In this document: positions 10,810 to 23,140 of the stretch, piece after piece | Numbering within the stretch: the first letter of the stretch is position 1 | Layout: every line of letters begins with the position of its first letter | DNA from: Rotaria socialis | Taxonomy: Eukaryota; Rotifera; Eurotatoria; Philodinida; Philodinidae | NCBI GenBank assembly: GCA_905331475.1 | Contig: CAJNYU010004518.1 | Coordinates: forward strand, 248,001 to 312,000 | Direction of reading: 5' to 3' | Length of the DNA: 64,000 nucleotides | Position numbers and translations under genes: made by a program | Notes under the pieces: generated by a model | Seen by the model: the letters and a program-made list of their open reading frames with translations, nothing else | What the model was told of the DNA's origin: nothing | Database searches by the model: none

Positions 10810-13015
10810 ATGAATCAATCCAATATCCATCAAGAATACTCACGTTCACGCAATAATTTTTCGCGAAGGAGATTACGTAAGTTTAATATTTATAGTTGAA
10901 ATCTTGAGACATTTTTAGGCAAATATTTAACTATTCTATTGGTTGTGAATGCGAAAAAACCTAACTTTAGATGTTATTGTAATTCTTTTTAGATGCTGGT
11001 GTAGATGGCACAGAAAGTGTAATGGAACAACGGTCACTGCACAACATCGATCGGTATTGCCTGGTCTGGTTTGATACTGAAATTTCATTAGACAGAAATA
11101 TTCGCATGCAAGCACACCTAAGATCTATATTAAATGATTTATTTGTATTCAAAGATTTGGGTCATTTAGAAGGAAAAGTTCAGAAGTTGAAAGAACAGAA
11201 AATCTTTTTTATTTTCAATGGTAGCGCAGATAAACACTTGATAAATCGTATTCATAGACGAGCGCAAGTGGCAGCCATCTATGTATATTGTAAAAGACCT
11301 CATTGGGACGAGCATTTACGACCGATATTCCCAAAAGTAAGTATTATTGGCGCTATTATTGATAGTAAACTATCTATGTAGCTGTCGATACGAGAGTTGA
11401 GGAAACATCAACGATACATCAAATCTTTCTATATGAATAGTCTACGATTTTTGGTTATTGATATAGTTACCTATGGAAGTAAATAGAACTTAGGTATATG
11501 AAAGTCGAGAATGGATTTATTCAACTATTTTAATGTAATACATGAATATTATCATTTTTTTCAAAAATATTCCATTGATTTTTTGCATTAAAAACTAATA
11601 CGCAATGTTCTTTTCTATAATTTTAGTTAAAGAGTATAACAAATGATTTTGGTTCTCTGTGGAAGAATCTAAAAAACGATGTACATGCCTATGAAAAGGT
11701 AGACAACGCAAGAATTATCAGTAGTATTACGCAAACTTCAAATGAATTTTCTGAATATCAAGATAATTTGATTCGACTGTGGGCAAGCTACTATAATAGA
11801 GAGCCATCATATGAGGAAAAAGAACTTCTGTTAAAGACACTCTCAGAATATTTTTACACTAATGAGAGCATGCATAATGTCTTAAAGGAATTTAAAGACA
11901 CTATTGGACCTACTACAGCCATCAATTGGTATACCCGAGAGTCTTTGATTAGCCGGTTGGTGAATCATGCTTTCCGTACATCTGATTGGAATCTCATTGA
12001 AAAACTTCGATATTTCATTGGTTGTTTATATATGCAGTTGACACTTGAACATAGTTTATTTGTGAAAAGATATCATGAGAATCCTTTCATTACTCTCTAT
12101 CGTGGTCAGTTGATGAATAGGCTAGACTTTGATCGTCTTATTAAATTCAGCAGTAGAATTTTATTTCTGACGAGCTTTATTTCGGCAAGCTTTCAAGAAC
12201 ATGTGGCTATGAACTTCATTAATGCGTGTGAGCCATCTTATAATGAAATGCGTCTACTTTTCAAAATCATCATTAATACAGATCTCAAAGGCACGCAACT
12301 CTATGCAGATATTACTCATCTGAGTACTTATGTTCATGAAGAGGAAGTTTTAATTATGTCTGGAGCAACATTTATTGTAACAGATATTTTATTAAATACA
12401 CAAAGAAAGGTTCCTATTGTTTTAATGGAACTTTGCCCGAATCAACAAGAATATGATTTCAAGGGTGATAATGGCGATAGTTTCCAAGTCACTCCAGAGT
12501 TATTTGATCCAGCAGAGAATAGGTAAGTGTAAACTTTCAATATCAGATGGAATCGATTCGTTGTATTAGTCAGAGTTAACATGTCTTTCAGCATAGCATA
12601 AAGTAGATCACTAATTATCAAAATTTCACTAGAAGAATGTATGCATAATTCTTTTATTTTCCATTGTTATCTTCATATAGAAGTCATACTGATGAATAAA
12701 TCTAGAACAACATCGACGGGTAGAAATCTAAAAGTATACGAATGCGAATACTTGTTTTGATGTGATTTCTATTTCATACATGTATTCTTCTTTTCATTCA
12801 AATACATATGTCTCTGCAATAGCTGATTTAGAAACTATATCAAACTCTAATTAAAACCTTAACCTTTTTGTTATTAGTTAGTGGTAAGAGAATGAAGTTG
12901 ATTAATTGATCTAGAACAGCTTAATCAAAAATTCATATGCCACTGCAGAACATTTGTTTTTGTCATATAATACACCATTTATTTTAGGAGTCAAAGTCGT
13001 ATCAGTCAATCATGA
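10810..13015 (+). CDS. NAD-arginine ADP-ribosyltransferase (ARTC-type) with unnamed N-terminal domain
   Basis: Four exons (10810-10876, 10993-11336, 11627-12522, 12988-13015) join in frame at GTAAGT-type donors into 444 aa. Residues about 28-140 form an alternating beta/alpha domain (YCLVWFDTEIS, IFFIFNG, VAAIYVYC) that the ART-TPR protein at 36379 also carries. A helical linker with INWYTRES leads into the ART fold: LYRGQ with Arg about 296, FLTSFISAS with Ser about 320, and HEEEVL with the ExE pair about 375-377, a complete R-S-ExE set. Enzymes with this set move ADP-ribose from NAD to arginine side chains. There is no signal peptide, so it is probably intracellular. The last exon adds only nine residues. 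Bdelloids carry many such genes. The target is unknown. Confidence 0.85.
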
Positions 13016-14316
13016 GAACACAAATGCCAACAAACACAAATATCGACATTTTGCACTTAATTTTAGGGTAGCTAATCCACAAGATAATCGTCTACCACCT
13101 CACAAGACGCAATTGTGATACGATTTAAACAATTCTATTGCACACGTATGCTGGACAACATTCAGTAGCAACTGTTTTCATGCACAAAATATCACAAAAA
13201 AACAACGTTATCAAATTTATTGTTACTTGAAACATTTGTTCTGAATACATTTCAATTGTCTTATTTGGCGCATCGGGCTTGAGATTTTTTTTATTAGTTT
13301 ACATTATTTGAGTTTTTTAAACTGCAAATATTGCACGATCCTATGTGTAAAGTCCATTTCATTAGCGATCAATTATGAAAATGAATCGTAGATGTGGGAT
13401 GTAAACAAATGCGAGGGGTGAAGTTGTGTAGTGCATAAGCACAGGTGAATGTGATTACTGTACATATTTATTTTCATCGAATTCTTATCGACAGTCGTAC
13501 GCGATAGCCGGACGTTGGTGATAGTGTTGGCAGCCAAAGGGTAAATTTATTTTAGCATTTGACTCAAAGCTCAAAATCAATATCATGCAATATATCATGG
13601 AGTATTGATTGAAGAACTTCATATTCGTCAGAAATTAGTTTTGACTCACTTAAACTTTTTCACGTAGGATATTATTGTTTGGTACACGAATAGCTTGATG
13701 AGAAAAGAATGCATTTCCTTCAAGATACCAGACGAGGAATTCTAATTGTTAGCTTCTTGTGTCAACAATCTTTCGCGTATGATGAGAGTCAGATTACGTT
13801 CTGTCGAAATAAATCTTACTTAATCATCCGAATTATAAAATCATAAAATAATCAAGGATTGTGTTTGCGTAGGTTTGATGACTGGAAATTTTATTCAAAA
13901 GCATCATATTGCTCAACTGCTATAGTCGTCAATAATGAACGATCAATCAATGTCATTAATAAATCCAACGAAGATTAGTCGATAAAAATACTTATTCGAA
14001 AAACAACAAAAAATACGTAAAAAACAGAACAAAAAGAGAATGATTCATTCATTCATCCAAAGATTTTATTTTCTTTCCAAAAGAAGCATAGACACGAGTA
14101 ATCAAGTATTCATTCTGTTTCTTTTTCTTCGTCATAAAAAAATGTGTTTTTCTCACTTTTAGAAGACTTTCAAATAAGAAAAACTATACACTTACATGGA
14201 AGATTCATGAGAAAATGTTCAACAACTATTAAAAAGTGAAGATTTTTTCCTATTATTCCAAAATTTTTGATCGCTGTTCGTTGATCAAATTTATTAATAA
14301 AACGAATGGTCCTCGA
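13016..14316. other. No gene seen
   Basis: AT-rich. The part just before 14317 probably holds 5' exon or promoter sequence of the next gene; a ttttag acceptor lies near 14161, but no intact leading exon could be joined. Confidence 0.45.
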
Positions 14317-15017
14317 ATGCGATTGATACATTGCTGTAAACTGGATGAAATTCAACGAATTCCACATAGTCAAGAAAATTTAGCTATTGATACCATAGAA
14401 GTAATTGACAAATATGGTTCTGAAATGTGTGAAGTTTTATGGTTAGTCATCGATGGTTACGACCGCGTCTTAATTCTAACGAAGCTCATCTCGATTCAAT
14501 TGATAATCAAAAGGTCAAAGTAATAAATGAATTCATTAAATGGAGGCGCCACTTGGTTACATTAATACATGGCTTTGTTCCACAAATCTTTTATTGGATC
14601 GATTTTTGCTGTATTGATCAATATGACATAGGACCGGCTATACCATTGTTACCACTATGGGTAGCATGTTGCGAACGATTTTTAAGAATTGAAACTCCAG
14701 ATTACTCGAAAAGAGCCTGGTGTAGATTAGAACCATTATTATCATATGTGTTTCAATTTGCTAATCATCATACAATCATTCGTCTATATTTCAAATATTC
14801 ATCGGCGAATTTTTGTTATGGAAAAGAAATCAATATGCTGATTCTCGATCCATTGGAAGACAAAAGTACAGATCCCAATGATTTAGCAAGAATCAAACCC
14901 ATTATTGACTTAACGAAAACTATTCAGATTGAAAAGAGACGTGAGAAAGTTGATTTCGGAAAGGCAACGATCAAATGTTTTTTTATTATAATTAAAAATA
15001 AACTCGTACATGAATAA
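14317..15017 (+). pseudogene. SHRW/HET-TIR-like protein, one frame break
   Basis: The first part encodes MRLIHCCKLDEIQRIPHSQE and IEVIDKYGSEMCEVLW; the frame then changes near 14440 and continues as VSHRWLRP, WIDFCCIDQYD, AIPLLPLWVACCERFLRI and KRAWCRLEPLLSYVF to the stop. The two parts read as one protein with a single net one-base frameshift, which may be real or a sequencing error. The signature S-H-R-W, then W-I-D-x-x-C-I-x-Q, then W-C-R-x-E resembles HET domains (WIDALCINQ) and the TIR-like fold related to them. As I recall, bdelloids hold a family of such proteins; their function is unknown to me, though HET and TIR relatives act in self/non-self defence. Upstream in-frame codons reach 14236 without an ATG, so 5' exons may be missing. 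Confidence 0.55.
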
Positions 15018-16409
15018 TCTGCATCAGACGACGCCAACTTAAGAATAAAATCGTTTTCAAAAGTATTCATTCAATGATTGCCTATTGACAAACACAGTTT
15101 TCGTTTGGTTTTGCTTAGCAGCGGGAAGATTTGAAAGAAAAACTCCCCCAAAACTAGAGAGAAACAGTTTTACATTATTTCCAACAAAAAATATATTACC
15201 AGTTAGAATCTACAAGGCTTTCTTATTCAATCAAGGCAATGTTTTTGTGTTGCTTTATCTCTTAGTGTGTAAATACAGTGTCATTTAAACTACGGAGTAA
15301 TTCTTTTTCATTTGGACGTGAACGCTTTATTTTTGAAGTTGATTAGTGGTCTCTTAGCATCACCTGATTTAGATGATCCAAAAAGGAAAATGAATCAGTT
15401 TGAAAAATAGCTTCTATCAAAAGAGAAAATAGATTATTGTCTTTGGTATGTTTTATTCAATCCACAAGTAAATTTAAATCATCTACAAAGTCAGGGAGAA
15501 AGTTGTAGCGTAAAAATTGAGCGGGGTGACCGCCACCTGCTCATCGTAAACTATGTTGACAAAAAGAAATGCACTATTCTAAATAGCTAGTTCTCATTTC
15601 TGTTACACTGGAGATGACCGACAATTTCTCATTTTTTTTTATATATCAGTAAGGATCTAAACAAAACAATCTTTTAAATGATCTGATGAGTCCCATCAAT
15701 GATAGCACTAAAATCTAAATGGCGTCGACGGCGAGATGAACTTTGTTATATTGTATATCGGCTTAAAGTCAAAACTTCAATGTCTTTCATCTAAATAACG
15801 TATAATATAAATTATTTCAAGATACAATGATAGTATCGTAGGATCTTGAACGAAGTAGAAAACGTTTTTATTCAGCATATCATTTTTTTTTGTAAGACTA
15901 AGAAACTTGAATTTAGCATCATATTCTTTGTTTTTTATTATTCCGGGCAACCCAGTTGAAAACCAGCAGCATGCCAAAGCTCAGTAACTAGGTTGTTCGA
16001 AATCTGAATGTAATTTAAAAGGAATACAATTTTCGATTTCATACGATAGAAATACTATTTGACATATCTATTTGATTGATAAAATGATGACAAAAAACAA
16101 TCTATGACATTGTTCGTGCTCTATTGTATCTTTTGAAAAAGTGCATCTTATAAAACGATGCATAAATGTGAACATGAGATGTAAGTGATCTAAAAAAAAT
16201 CGATTATACCAGATGTGAAATCAGTTCTATTGGAATCATATGTTTTAAATTTAAAAATTCATGCTCGACTTATTTCATTTTTTTTATTACGTTTCTTATT
16301 CATAGATTCATTATTTTCCAATTGAAATGATCTATTTCTTTAAATTCTATTTAAATTTCTGATAAATGTATAAAAACAAAATAAGAAATAAATGTAAAGC
16401 AAATAGTTA
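15018..16409. other. No gene seen
   Basis: About 1.4 kb of AT-rich sequence between two genes that converge here. No exon, RNA gene or repeat was recognised. Confidence 0.5.
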
Positions 16410-19279
16410 TTAACCATCACATGTTATAACTTTCAAATCTTCATATATTGGTAAAGTAGGAAGAATCTGAGTTTTAAAATGTCCAGATTTACCATGTACG
16501 ACAACTTTAGAAGTGGTGTCATTGGCTAGCCGATTCTGATGTCCACGTTCGCATTAAAAGCCATTCCTTCACTTTTTCATTATTCACTGATCTATAAAAA
16601 GAAAAGTACCAATATGATATAATGTTTTGCTATATCGTCGCTACTACCAACGCAGTTTTATTCATCATAGCACTCCATACTGAATCATCATTGACTGCTA
16701 AACATGCATAGAAATCATTCATGCGAGGATAATACGTAAACATATGAAGACACATTTCGTCCCTTGTTCGTTCACAACCCTCAAGATTAATTTTATTTAA
16801 TAGTTTGAAGAGAACGGGCTCATAATTCATTAACTTACCAATGTAATTTTGTCTTTGCTCATTGTATTATAGATACATCGAGTTGCAAATGAATCTCCCT
16901 ATAATCAAACAGAAGTCTAATACAATATAGGTGCATACATTTTCTTACTGGATAAAGTTTAAATGATTTTAGCAAACGATTTTCTTATTGATAATTAAAA
17001 TCATATTTTTCATTATTGAACAAATATTGCGTAGCCGTATTATTGCGAATAAATTTTGTCCATACACTTATTCCTAATGCAAAAATTCAATCTCAGCTAT
17101 AGTATATTAGATAGTTGCCATACATTGTAGATGCGTATGTGGTAATGCAAAAATTACATTAATACTCGATTTAGGAATATTCTGTTATACCAAAAAATAA
17201 AGAAACTAATTTTAAGTATGCTTATGAAAAATACATACGCGAATAACTTCAGACCGGCAACAACAATCGATTGCAAATTGCTCTATTCTTGATGGTATAG
17301 CCAAAGTCGATGGAATCGAGGCGGTGCTTAATGTTAGCTAACCGAAGTCATATTTGCGAAGTTCATTGCCAAGATAAAATCGAATCCATGAACTATCACG
17401 ACAATCTGCAGAAAACAAACGACGGAAAATCTATATTTAAAAACAGAAATTCTCTTTGCTATTTCTTACTTGAATCTGACCTTGAATTATCATAATAATT
17501 ACATTTGAATCATGTAATATTTTATTTCATAATCTCCTCCAATACCGTAGCCAGCTTATTCAGGAAACTCTCTCATCTAAATAAAATGATTGAAAAAGAC
17601 TTATTCACTCTGTAGCGCCTTGATGAGGATCGGAGACGCAACTAACCAAAATATCAGGTGTCACAGTATTGGTTATGGCAGAATGGCAGCAACGGAATTG
17701 AAATAGTATTGAATATTGAATGAAGATCCAATCGCTTATTCAATGAGCAGAAATACTAGAGAATAAGAAGAACTCCACAAGCAAGTAGCTGACACGAGTT
17801 GGAACGATTGTAAGGAGCAATCAAGTTGAAAGAAAGGTAATATGGAATTAATCAAAAAGATGTTTCTTTTTGATAGAGAAGAAAAATAGTAGTCAGAGAG
17901 AATACGCTCGAATGATGAGCGAAAGGTATTGAAAGAATGAGTATAGGTATATCTCAGTGAAGAGATATATATGAAGAAGCTTGAAGAAAAAATTAACAAT
18001 ATTAGGTGCAAAAACAAACAAGAGACAAAAAGAGGAAAGCTAGAAAAAAACTAACAGACAATAAGATAACATCAGTGACGCTTATCCCGTCGCACACTCG
18101 TCTAATCTTACAGCGTCACTATCAACAGCCCATACAGTTGCAAAATTTGATGAACAAAATTTTATTTCGTCGGCTATTTCATCGCATAAGCCATCAGATA
18201 ATCGATCACCATTAAGCGTAGTCATAGGATCAGATTCATACAAATTCAAATGATGAACAAGATTCACGTTTTTCGGATCAATTAATATTGTGTGCTACAT
18301 ACAATACTAAATAGGAAATCATAAAAATATAATGAAACTTACAGCAATAGCATGCCGTTTTATTGGATAACCAGTTGGTGCTTTGTATATTTTACAATGA
18401 TACGTAGTATTCGTTGAGGGTACAGCAGACTAGAAAATCTAATAAATATATTAGTAAGAAAAATTAAAACATACTAACATTATTCAAACGAAATTCAAAT
18501 GTATCAAGTCTACTGAATTTATCTTCTGACGGTGGATCAACATAGGAGCGAAGTGGGATCATTCGTGAATTTCGGTGAGTGTCATGATATGCAATATTCA
18601 TGTCTGGTCGATTTGAATCGAGATCAGTAAGACCATACGCGAAAATAAGATCATTAGTGCCAGACTTGAAAATAAAATAAAGTTTTTTTGTTGTATAAAA
18701 ACGAAAACGAAATTTGACTTTACTTTTATTGGAACATTCATTGAATCGCAAGTGCTCAACAAACGTTTACACTGAATCGCTGCCCATCCATCTTTTTCAT
18801 GACCACGAAGAAGAAACCAATCTTGCGTTGCATTGTCGAGAATGGGTCTTGAATTTCTTATTGCATATCGACCCTAATCAAGAATATAAATTGGTTGAAA
18901 GAATTTTGACAAAAAGAAACGTATTTATTTTCTTGGAGACAAACTTTACTCGACGATTCAACCCATCCTACAACAATATCAGCACCCTTCACACCACCAG
19001 CTAAATAAGATAATTAGATATGCCTAAATTCAGTATTTGATATTACAATTCTCATCAGGACTGATACCCAGTGCAATCCAACCTGTACTTTTAATGTGTA
19101 ATTCAAATGTGATCTCTTTCTCAGTATCATCTATTGTCCACCAAAGATCAGTTGTATCTTTTTTTAAACTCTTTTGAATTCTTATACATAGTAAATGGTT
19201 TGATAGGACTCGATACTCCACTGCATCTATCAATCACAATGAGCCAAATACTTAGTAGAATCATTATATATTTCGGCAT
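16410..19279 (-). pseudogene. MOXD1: DOMON copper monooxygenase (DBH-like, MOXD1 type) pseudogene
   Basis: About ten minus-strand exons follow the whole family order. The signal peptide starts at 19279 (MPKYIMILLSIWLIVID). Then the DOMON domain: DLWWTIDDTEKEITFELHI, TGWIALGISPD, GGVKGADIVVGWV, QDWFLLRGHEKDGW and LIFAYGLTDLD. Then the copper monooxygenase halves: STNTTYHCKIYKAP, VHHLNLYE, GYGIGG, RKYDFG, LPHTHLQ, NNEKYDFNYQ and GDSFATRCIYNT, ending RDEMCLHMFTYYPRM. Most junctions keep GT-AG. It is broken at least five times: an extra A in an A7 run near 19160, TAA in the EFPE motif near 17568, a shift after MIQM near 17515, TAG near 17335, and a further shift near 16535. Intact enzymes hydroxylate amine or peptide substrates in secretory vesicles. 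A Mutator-like element sits about 45 bp upstream. Confidence 0.82.
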
Positions 19280-19322
19280 GAGCACCTCATTGATGATATC
19301 TACATGTAAAATAACGGTTCAC

Positions 19323-20094
19323 CGACATTTCCGCGCGTGACATTACCGCGCACGACATTACCGCGCATTGACACTACCGCGCATTGACACTACAGCGGAC
19401 GACATAAACGCGGAATTTTTTTGTCTCTTTTTTATTTGATCAATAAGCTTATGGCTATTAATCAGAGAAAGTTGTTCTTTTTTTTGGCCCATTAATTTAG
19501 ATGAAAGCTAATGTCAGAAGGAATAATTGGATCAGATAATAATGAGAGGATCAGTATAATTGACCCATTGATGAGAATAAATAAAATGAAATTGACTAAA
19601 TTTAATACATATATATATGTCGCAGTAGAAATTAAAATTCTACTAGTAGAAATTGAAATTCTACTGAATTTTACCTATAGTAGAAACTAAAATTTCAATT
19701 TCTACTAGTAGGATTTTAAATTCTACTGAATTTTAATTTCCACTACAACATATATATATACAAGATAAGTATATGTCATAAGTAAAAATGTCTCTCATCA
19801 ATTCAAGTAAAGGAAAGGATCAACTTCTTCGTGATGGTTTCCGTTATCGCCGAGATAACGGCAGTGTGGCGCTGTGTAAAGGACAAATGTAAACTTCTTT
19901 TTACTTATGTTTAACTGCATTTTTAAAATACACTTTTTCATCGAGAAATAGTTGTGAAGTGTGTAAGGGGCTATATACGTGATATATGAACAGAAAAAAA
20001 ATTCCGCGTATATGTCGTCCGCTGTAGAATCGTGCGCGATAATGTCAATGCGCGGTAATGTCGGCGCGGTAATGTCACGCGCGGAAATATCGTG
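19323..20094. mobile_element. Mutator-like (MULE) non-autonomous element with a FLYWCH-finger relic
   Basis: About 770 bp bounded by inverted repeats of roughly 90 bp, built from repeats of a gacattaccgcgc unit: the left end reads atttccgcgcgtgacattac, and the right end read backwards gives the same. At 19788 a short frame begins MSLINSSKGKDQLLRDGFRY; one base out of frame it continues W-R-C-V-K-D-K-C-K. That is the start of a FLYWCH zinc finger, the DNA-binding finger often found in animal MULE proteins, here cut short and frameshifted. The core also holds short back-to-back repeats of a tagaaattaaaattctac type near 19620-19745 and a tatata run. Because the element lies just upstream of the monooxygenase start, it may have displaced that promoter. 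Superfamily is inferred from the finger and long TIRs. Confidence 0.65.
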
Positions 20095-22503
20095 CCACGA
20101 ATAAAGATAATATATCTTAAGAAATAAGAACCATATTCATAGAGTTACACATTTTAATTTGTACAGTTTTATTTTTCTAACATTGTAACTTTACGATCTG
20201 GATTTTAATACAAATGTATTCTTACGTTGAGAGTGTGAGTGTACAGATCACACTCATACGAGTGTTCATGAGTGTGAATTGTAAATCTATACACCGATGC
20301 TTTGTTCATTCATTCTTAGGTATTAGAAGATGCTGTGCCAAAAATGTAGAATGAAGATATTTTCACCATCTGATTTTGATTTGCATTCATAAATTGTTTA
20401 TGATCAGTGCTGAGCACTTATATACAATCTTACTTGACAATATTTCGGCAGAATTGAATTGATGTTATCTTTATTAAAGTGGTTTCTTTTTAGAAATCGA
20501 ATAATTTACAATCTGTAAGATATTTGATATAGATGAATTATGACAAATTATTTCAAGTTTCATATCATTGACGTGCACCAATCATGAAAAGATAACACGG
20601 AAGTTATTGATCCTAAAAATCCATAATTTCTGATTGTAACAAGAATAAAATAAAGTAGTGTTGATATTCAGTGTTGCCATATGTAAAATTCGAAAATCCA
20701 AATAGATTTTTAAGTATAAGCTTTAATCGTTTAAAGAAGTTTTTGATGAAAATGATTATGAATAACGAGATTCTTTATATTCACAAAAGTATATTTGAAT
20801 AAAAAATACTAGATTTAAACGAAAATAATGAATTCAATTCTAAGCACTTATTAATCAGACATATTGCTCTTAATTTATACATGTTGTACTACAATATCTT
20901 TGATTCGAACCAATAAGTTTCAATAGTTATGATTTTATCAAGAGAAAATCATAAAATTTTGCACAGGATGATGATGAATTTCAAGAAATTCTTAATTTAG
21001 TTGCAAGAACCTCTGGTGACAAACGACTTTGTTTATCATCATATAAATGTTTCATGGCAGGAACAAAAAATATTTCCATATATGCATTACTACAAGAGAT
21101 TGAGAACAAAAGAAGAAATGAATTTCTGCAGATTCCATAGATGATCAGGCCTTATTTATTTTATTTTACTATTTTCTTCTTTTGAAACATCATCATAATT
21201 ATCCTGTCATTTGTTTGATGAGGTTTTTCACTAAAAGAGATGCTGATATGTTTGAATTGATTTAATTTTTACTGTTAATCGATAAGTAAAGCATAATTGA
21301 GGTAGAAATTGCCCAAAATCTGGAAAAACTGTCAACAGCGAAAGATTTTCAGGCAGATTCGACAATTAGTTAATAGAAAAAATATCTAAATACATTGAAT
21401 CATCGATGACAAAGAATTCCAATATGAGTAGCCGAAAAAGTAAATTCGTAAAAGCTCATTATTTATCTAACTTAATCAACTAATAGCCATCCCTGTAAAG
21501 TTGTTTTTAATCTGCATACAAAAATATTTTGCAGTTCAAAGGTAGTAATTCCAATTGCGAAAAATCGATTAGTTATCGTTCGATAAATTACAACCATTTT
21601 ATGATTTTCATTATCATCGAAGTAATCATCATGAGATTTTTATTTTACGATGATATGTCAAAACAAAGCCATATCAACAGTGGTATAAATCTGGTCTGCA
21701 TAAACATCACAAAAAGCGAAGAATTAAAAGAAAAAAAAATCTTATTTTCATACTGCGGTCGATATAATACCGGTCAGCGTTATTTAGAAAGCTTCTCCAA
21801 GTAAAATAAAAACTTGACATGAGTAGTTATTACATGATTAAAATGTTGGCAAATAAAATACTTTTGGAGCGCAATGTACACGGTGTAAATCTCAAGAATA
21901 CTTAATCTTACGCAAATTCTATGGTATTCATGAATTATTTTCTTCCTACATAATAAAATAACCAATATCAAAGTAATTTTATTCCTGTTTTAAATTATTT
22001 ATCGAATAAGAAACAAGGTTTGATATTAGAAAAGTCAAATGAGAAAAATATGAAATTGGAAAATTACATAGCAGTCTTTTAAAAAGCTCCAATTACTAAT
22101 GTAATATTCATATCACAGGGCAATACAAATATATTAGCAGTGTTCATTAATATAAGCTAGGTGAAACGAGATTTATCGCAAAGTTCTCCTTCTTGATTGC
22201 AGCCTTACCTACAAGGAGACGGTGACAATATTACATGCATGTTTCTAGTATTGTTTACACACAGCAACGGTCAACTAGTGGCAGGCATGACGATATAGCA
22301 CTTATTCTAATTATTTTAATTAATCTATAGATGGTATTATTCATTGTTATTACTAGATACTAACTAATAGAATAGTGCAAAAGCTACTATTAATTCCATG
22401 TATTGCTATCTTTTTGATACTTTTCTCGCTCGACTTTTCTACATCAGACTGAAAACAATTAATTTTGTTTATCATAATTATTAAAACCATAATGATTGCA
22501 ATT
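20095..22503. other. Mostly non-coding; two open stretches of doubtful status
   Basis: About 2.4 kb. At 20966-21139 a 57-codon frame follows a ttgcacag acceptor (DDDEFQEILNLVARTSGDKR). At 21530-21804 another follows a ttttgcag acceptor (INLVCINITKSEELKEKKIL). Either might be an exon or relic; neither has a start, a convincing donor or a family I recognise. Confidence 0.3.
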
Positions 22504-23140
22504 TTATTCTGCGTTACGAACCAATCGAGATTCATGTAGATGAAGTAAAATAGTTATTGCAAGATAACCTAATGGCCACTCGTTGTCGTGAATATTGACA
22601 TGATATTTATCATTTATCTTTGAAAATGAATCAATAAGTTGAAATAATATTTCTGGTCGATTCAAAGTCGTAATTGAATCTTTATTTGATGAAATATTTG
22701 AATTAAATGTATCGATAATAGTCAAATGGCGATTTATTAAATCTAAACTTCGAACTTCATATAATTTGTGTCCAATAATAATTCTATAAATATAATGATT
22801 GAAATTAATCAATTGATAAAATAATTGGCCAAAGATTTTTTTTTCATTTGTTCGATGCTTTATCGAATAAATCAAATAATTTCCTAGTTGGTTTTCATCG
22901 GGTTCAACAATACAAGAGTCATTTTCTGTTAATTGGCTGGATAGATTTGATAATTGAACACTAAAAATATATTACAAATGAAATTATCCATAAAAAAAAA
23001 TTGAAAAGAAAATTTTACTTGAATTGATCTTTGTATCTGTCGGACGATGCTGCTTTAGCTATAGATACTAATTCTGAATTACTAGAAATTAAGAATGTCT
23101 TTCTTCTAAATGAAAATTGTCGTGTAATGATGTATTTCAT
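22504..23140 (-). CDS. Unknown two-exon protein, possible mitochondrial presequence
   Basis: Two exons (23140-23019 and 22960-22504) join in frame through a 58-nt GT-AG intron to give 192 aa. The N-terminus MKYIITRQFSFRRKTFLISS is basic, lacks acidic residues and carries R and S, as mitochondrial targeting sequences do. The rest is soluble, helical and Asn/Ile-rich (QLINFNHYIYRIIIGHKLYE, PLGYLAITILLHLHES), without a motif I can name. The ATG is the first after a stop in that frame. The neighbours are unrelated. The gene looks real because the splice sites are good and the frame is maintained across the intron, but function is not assigned. Confidence 0.5.
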
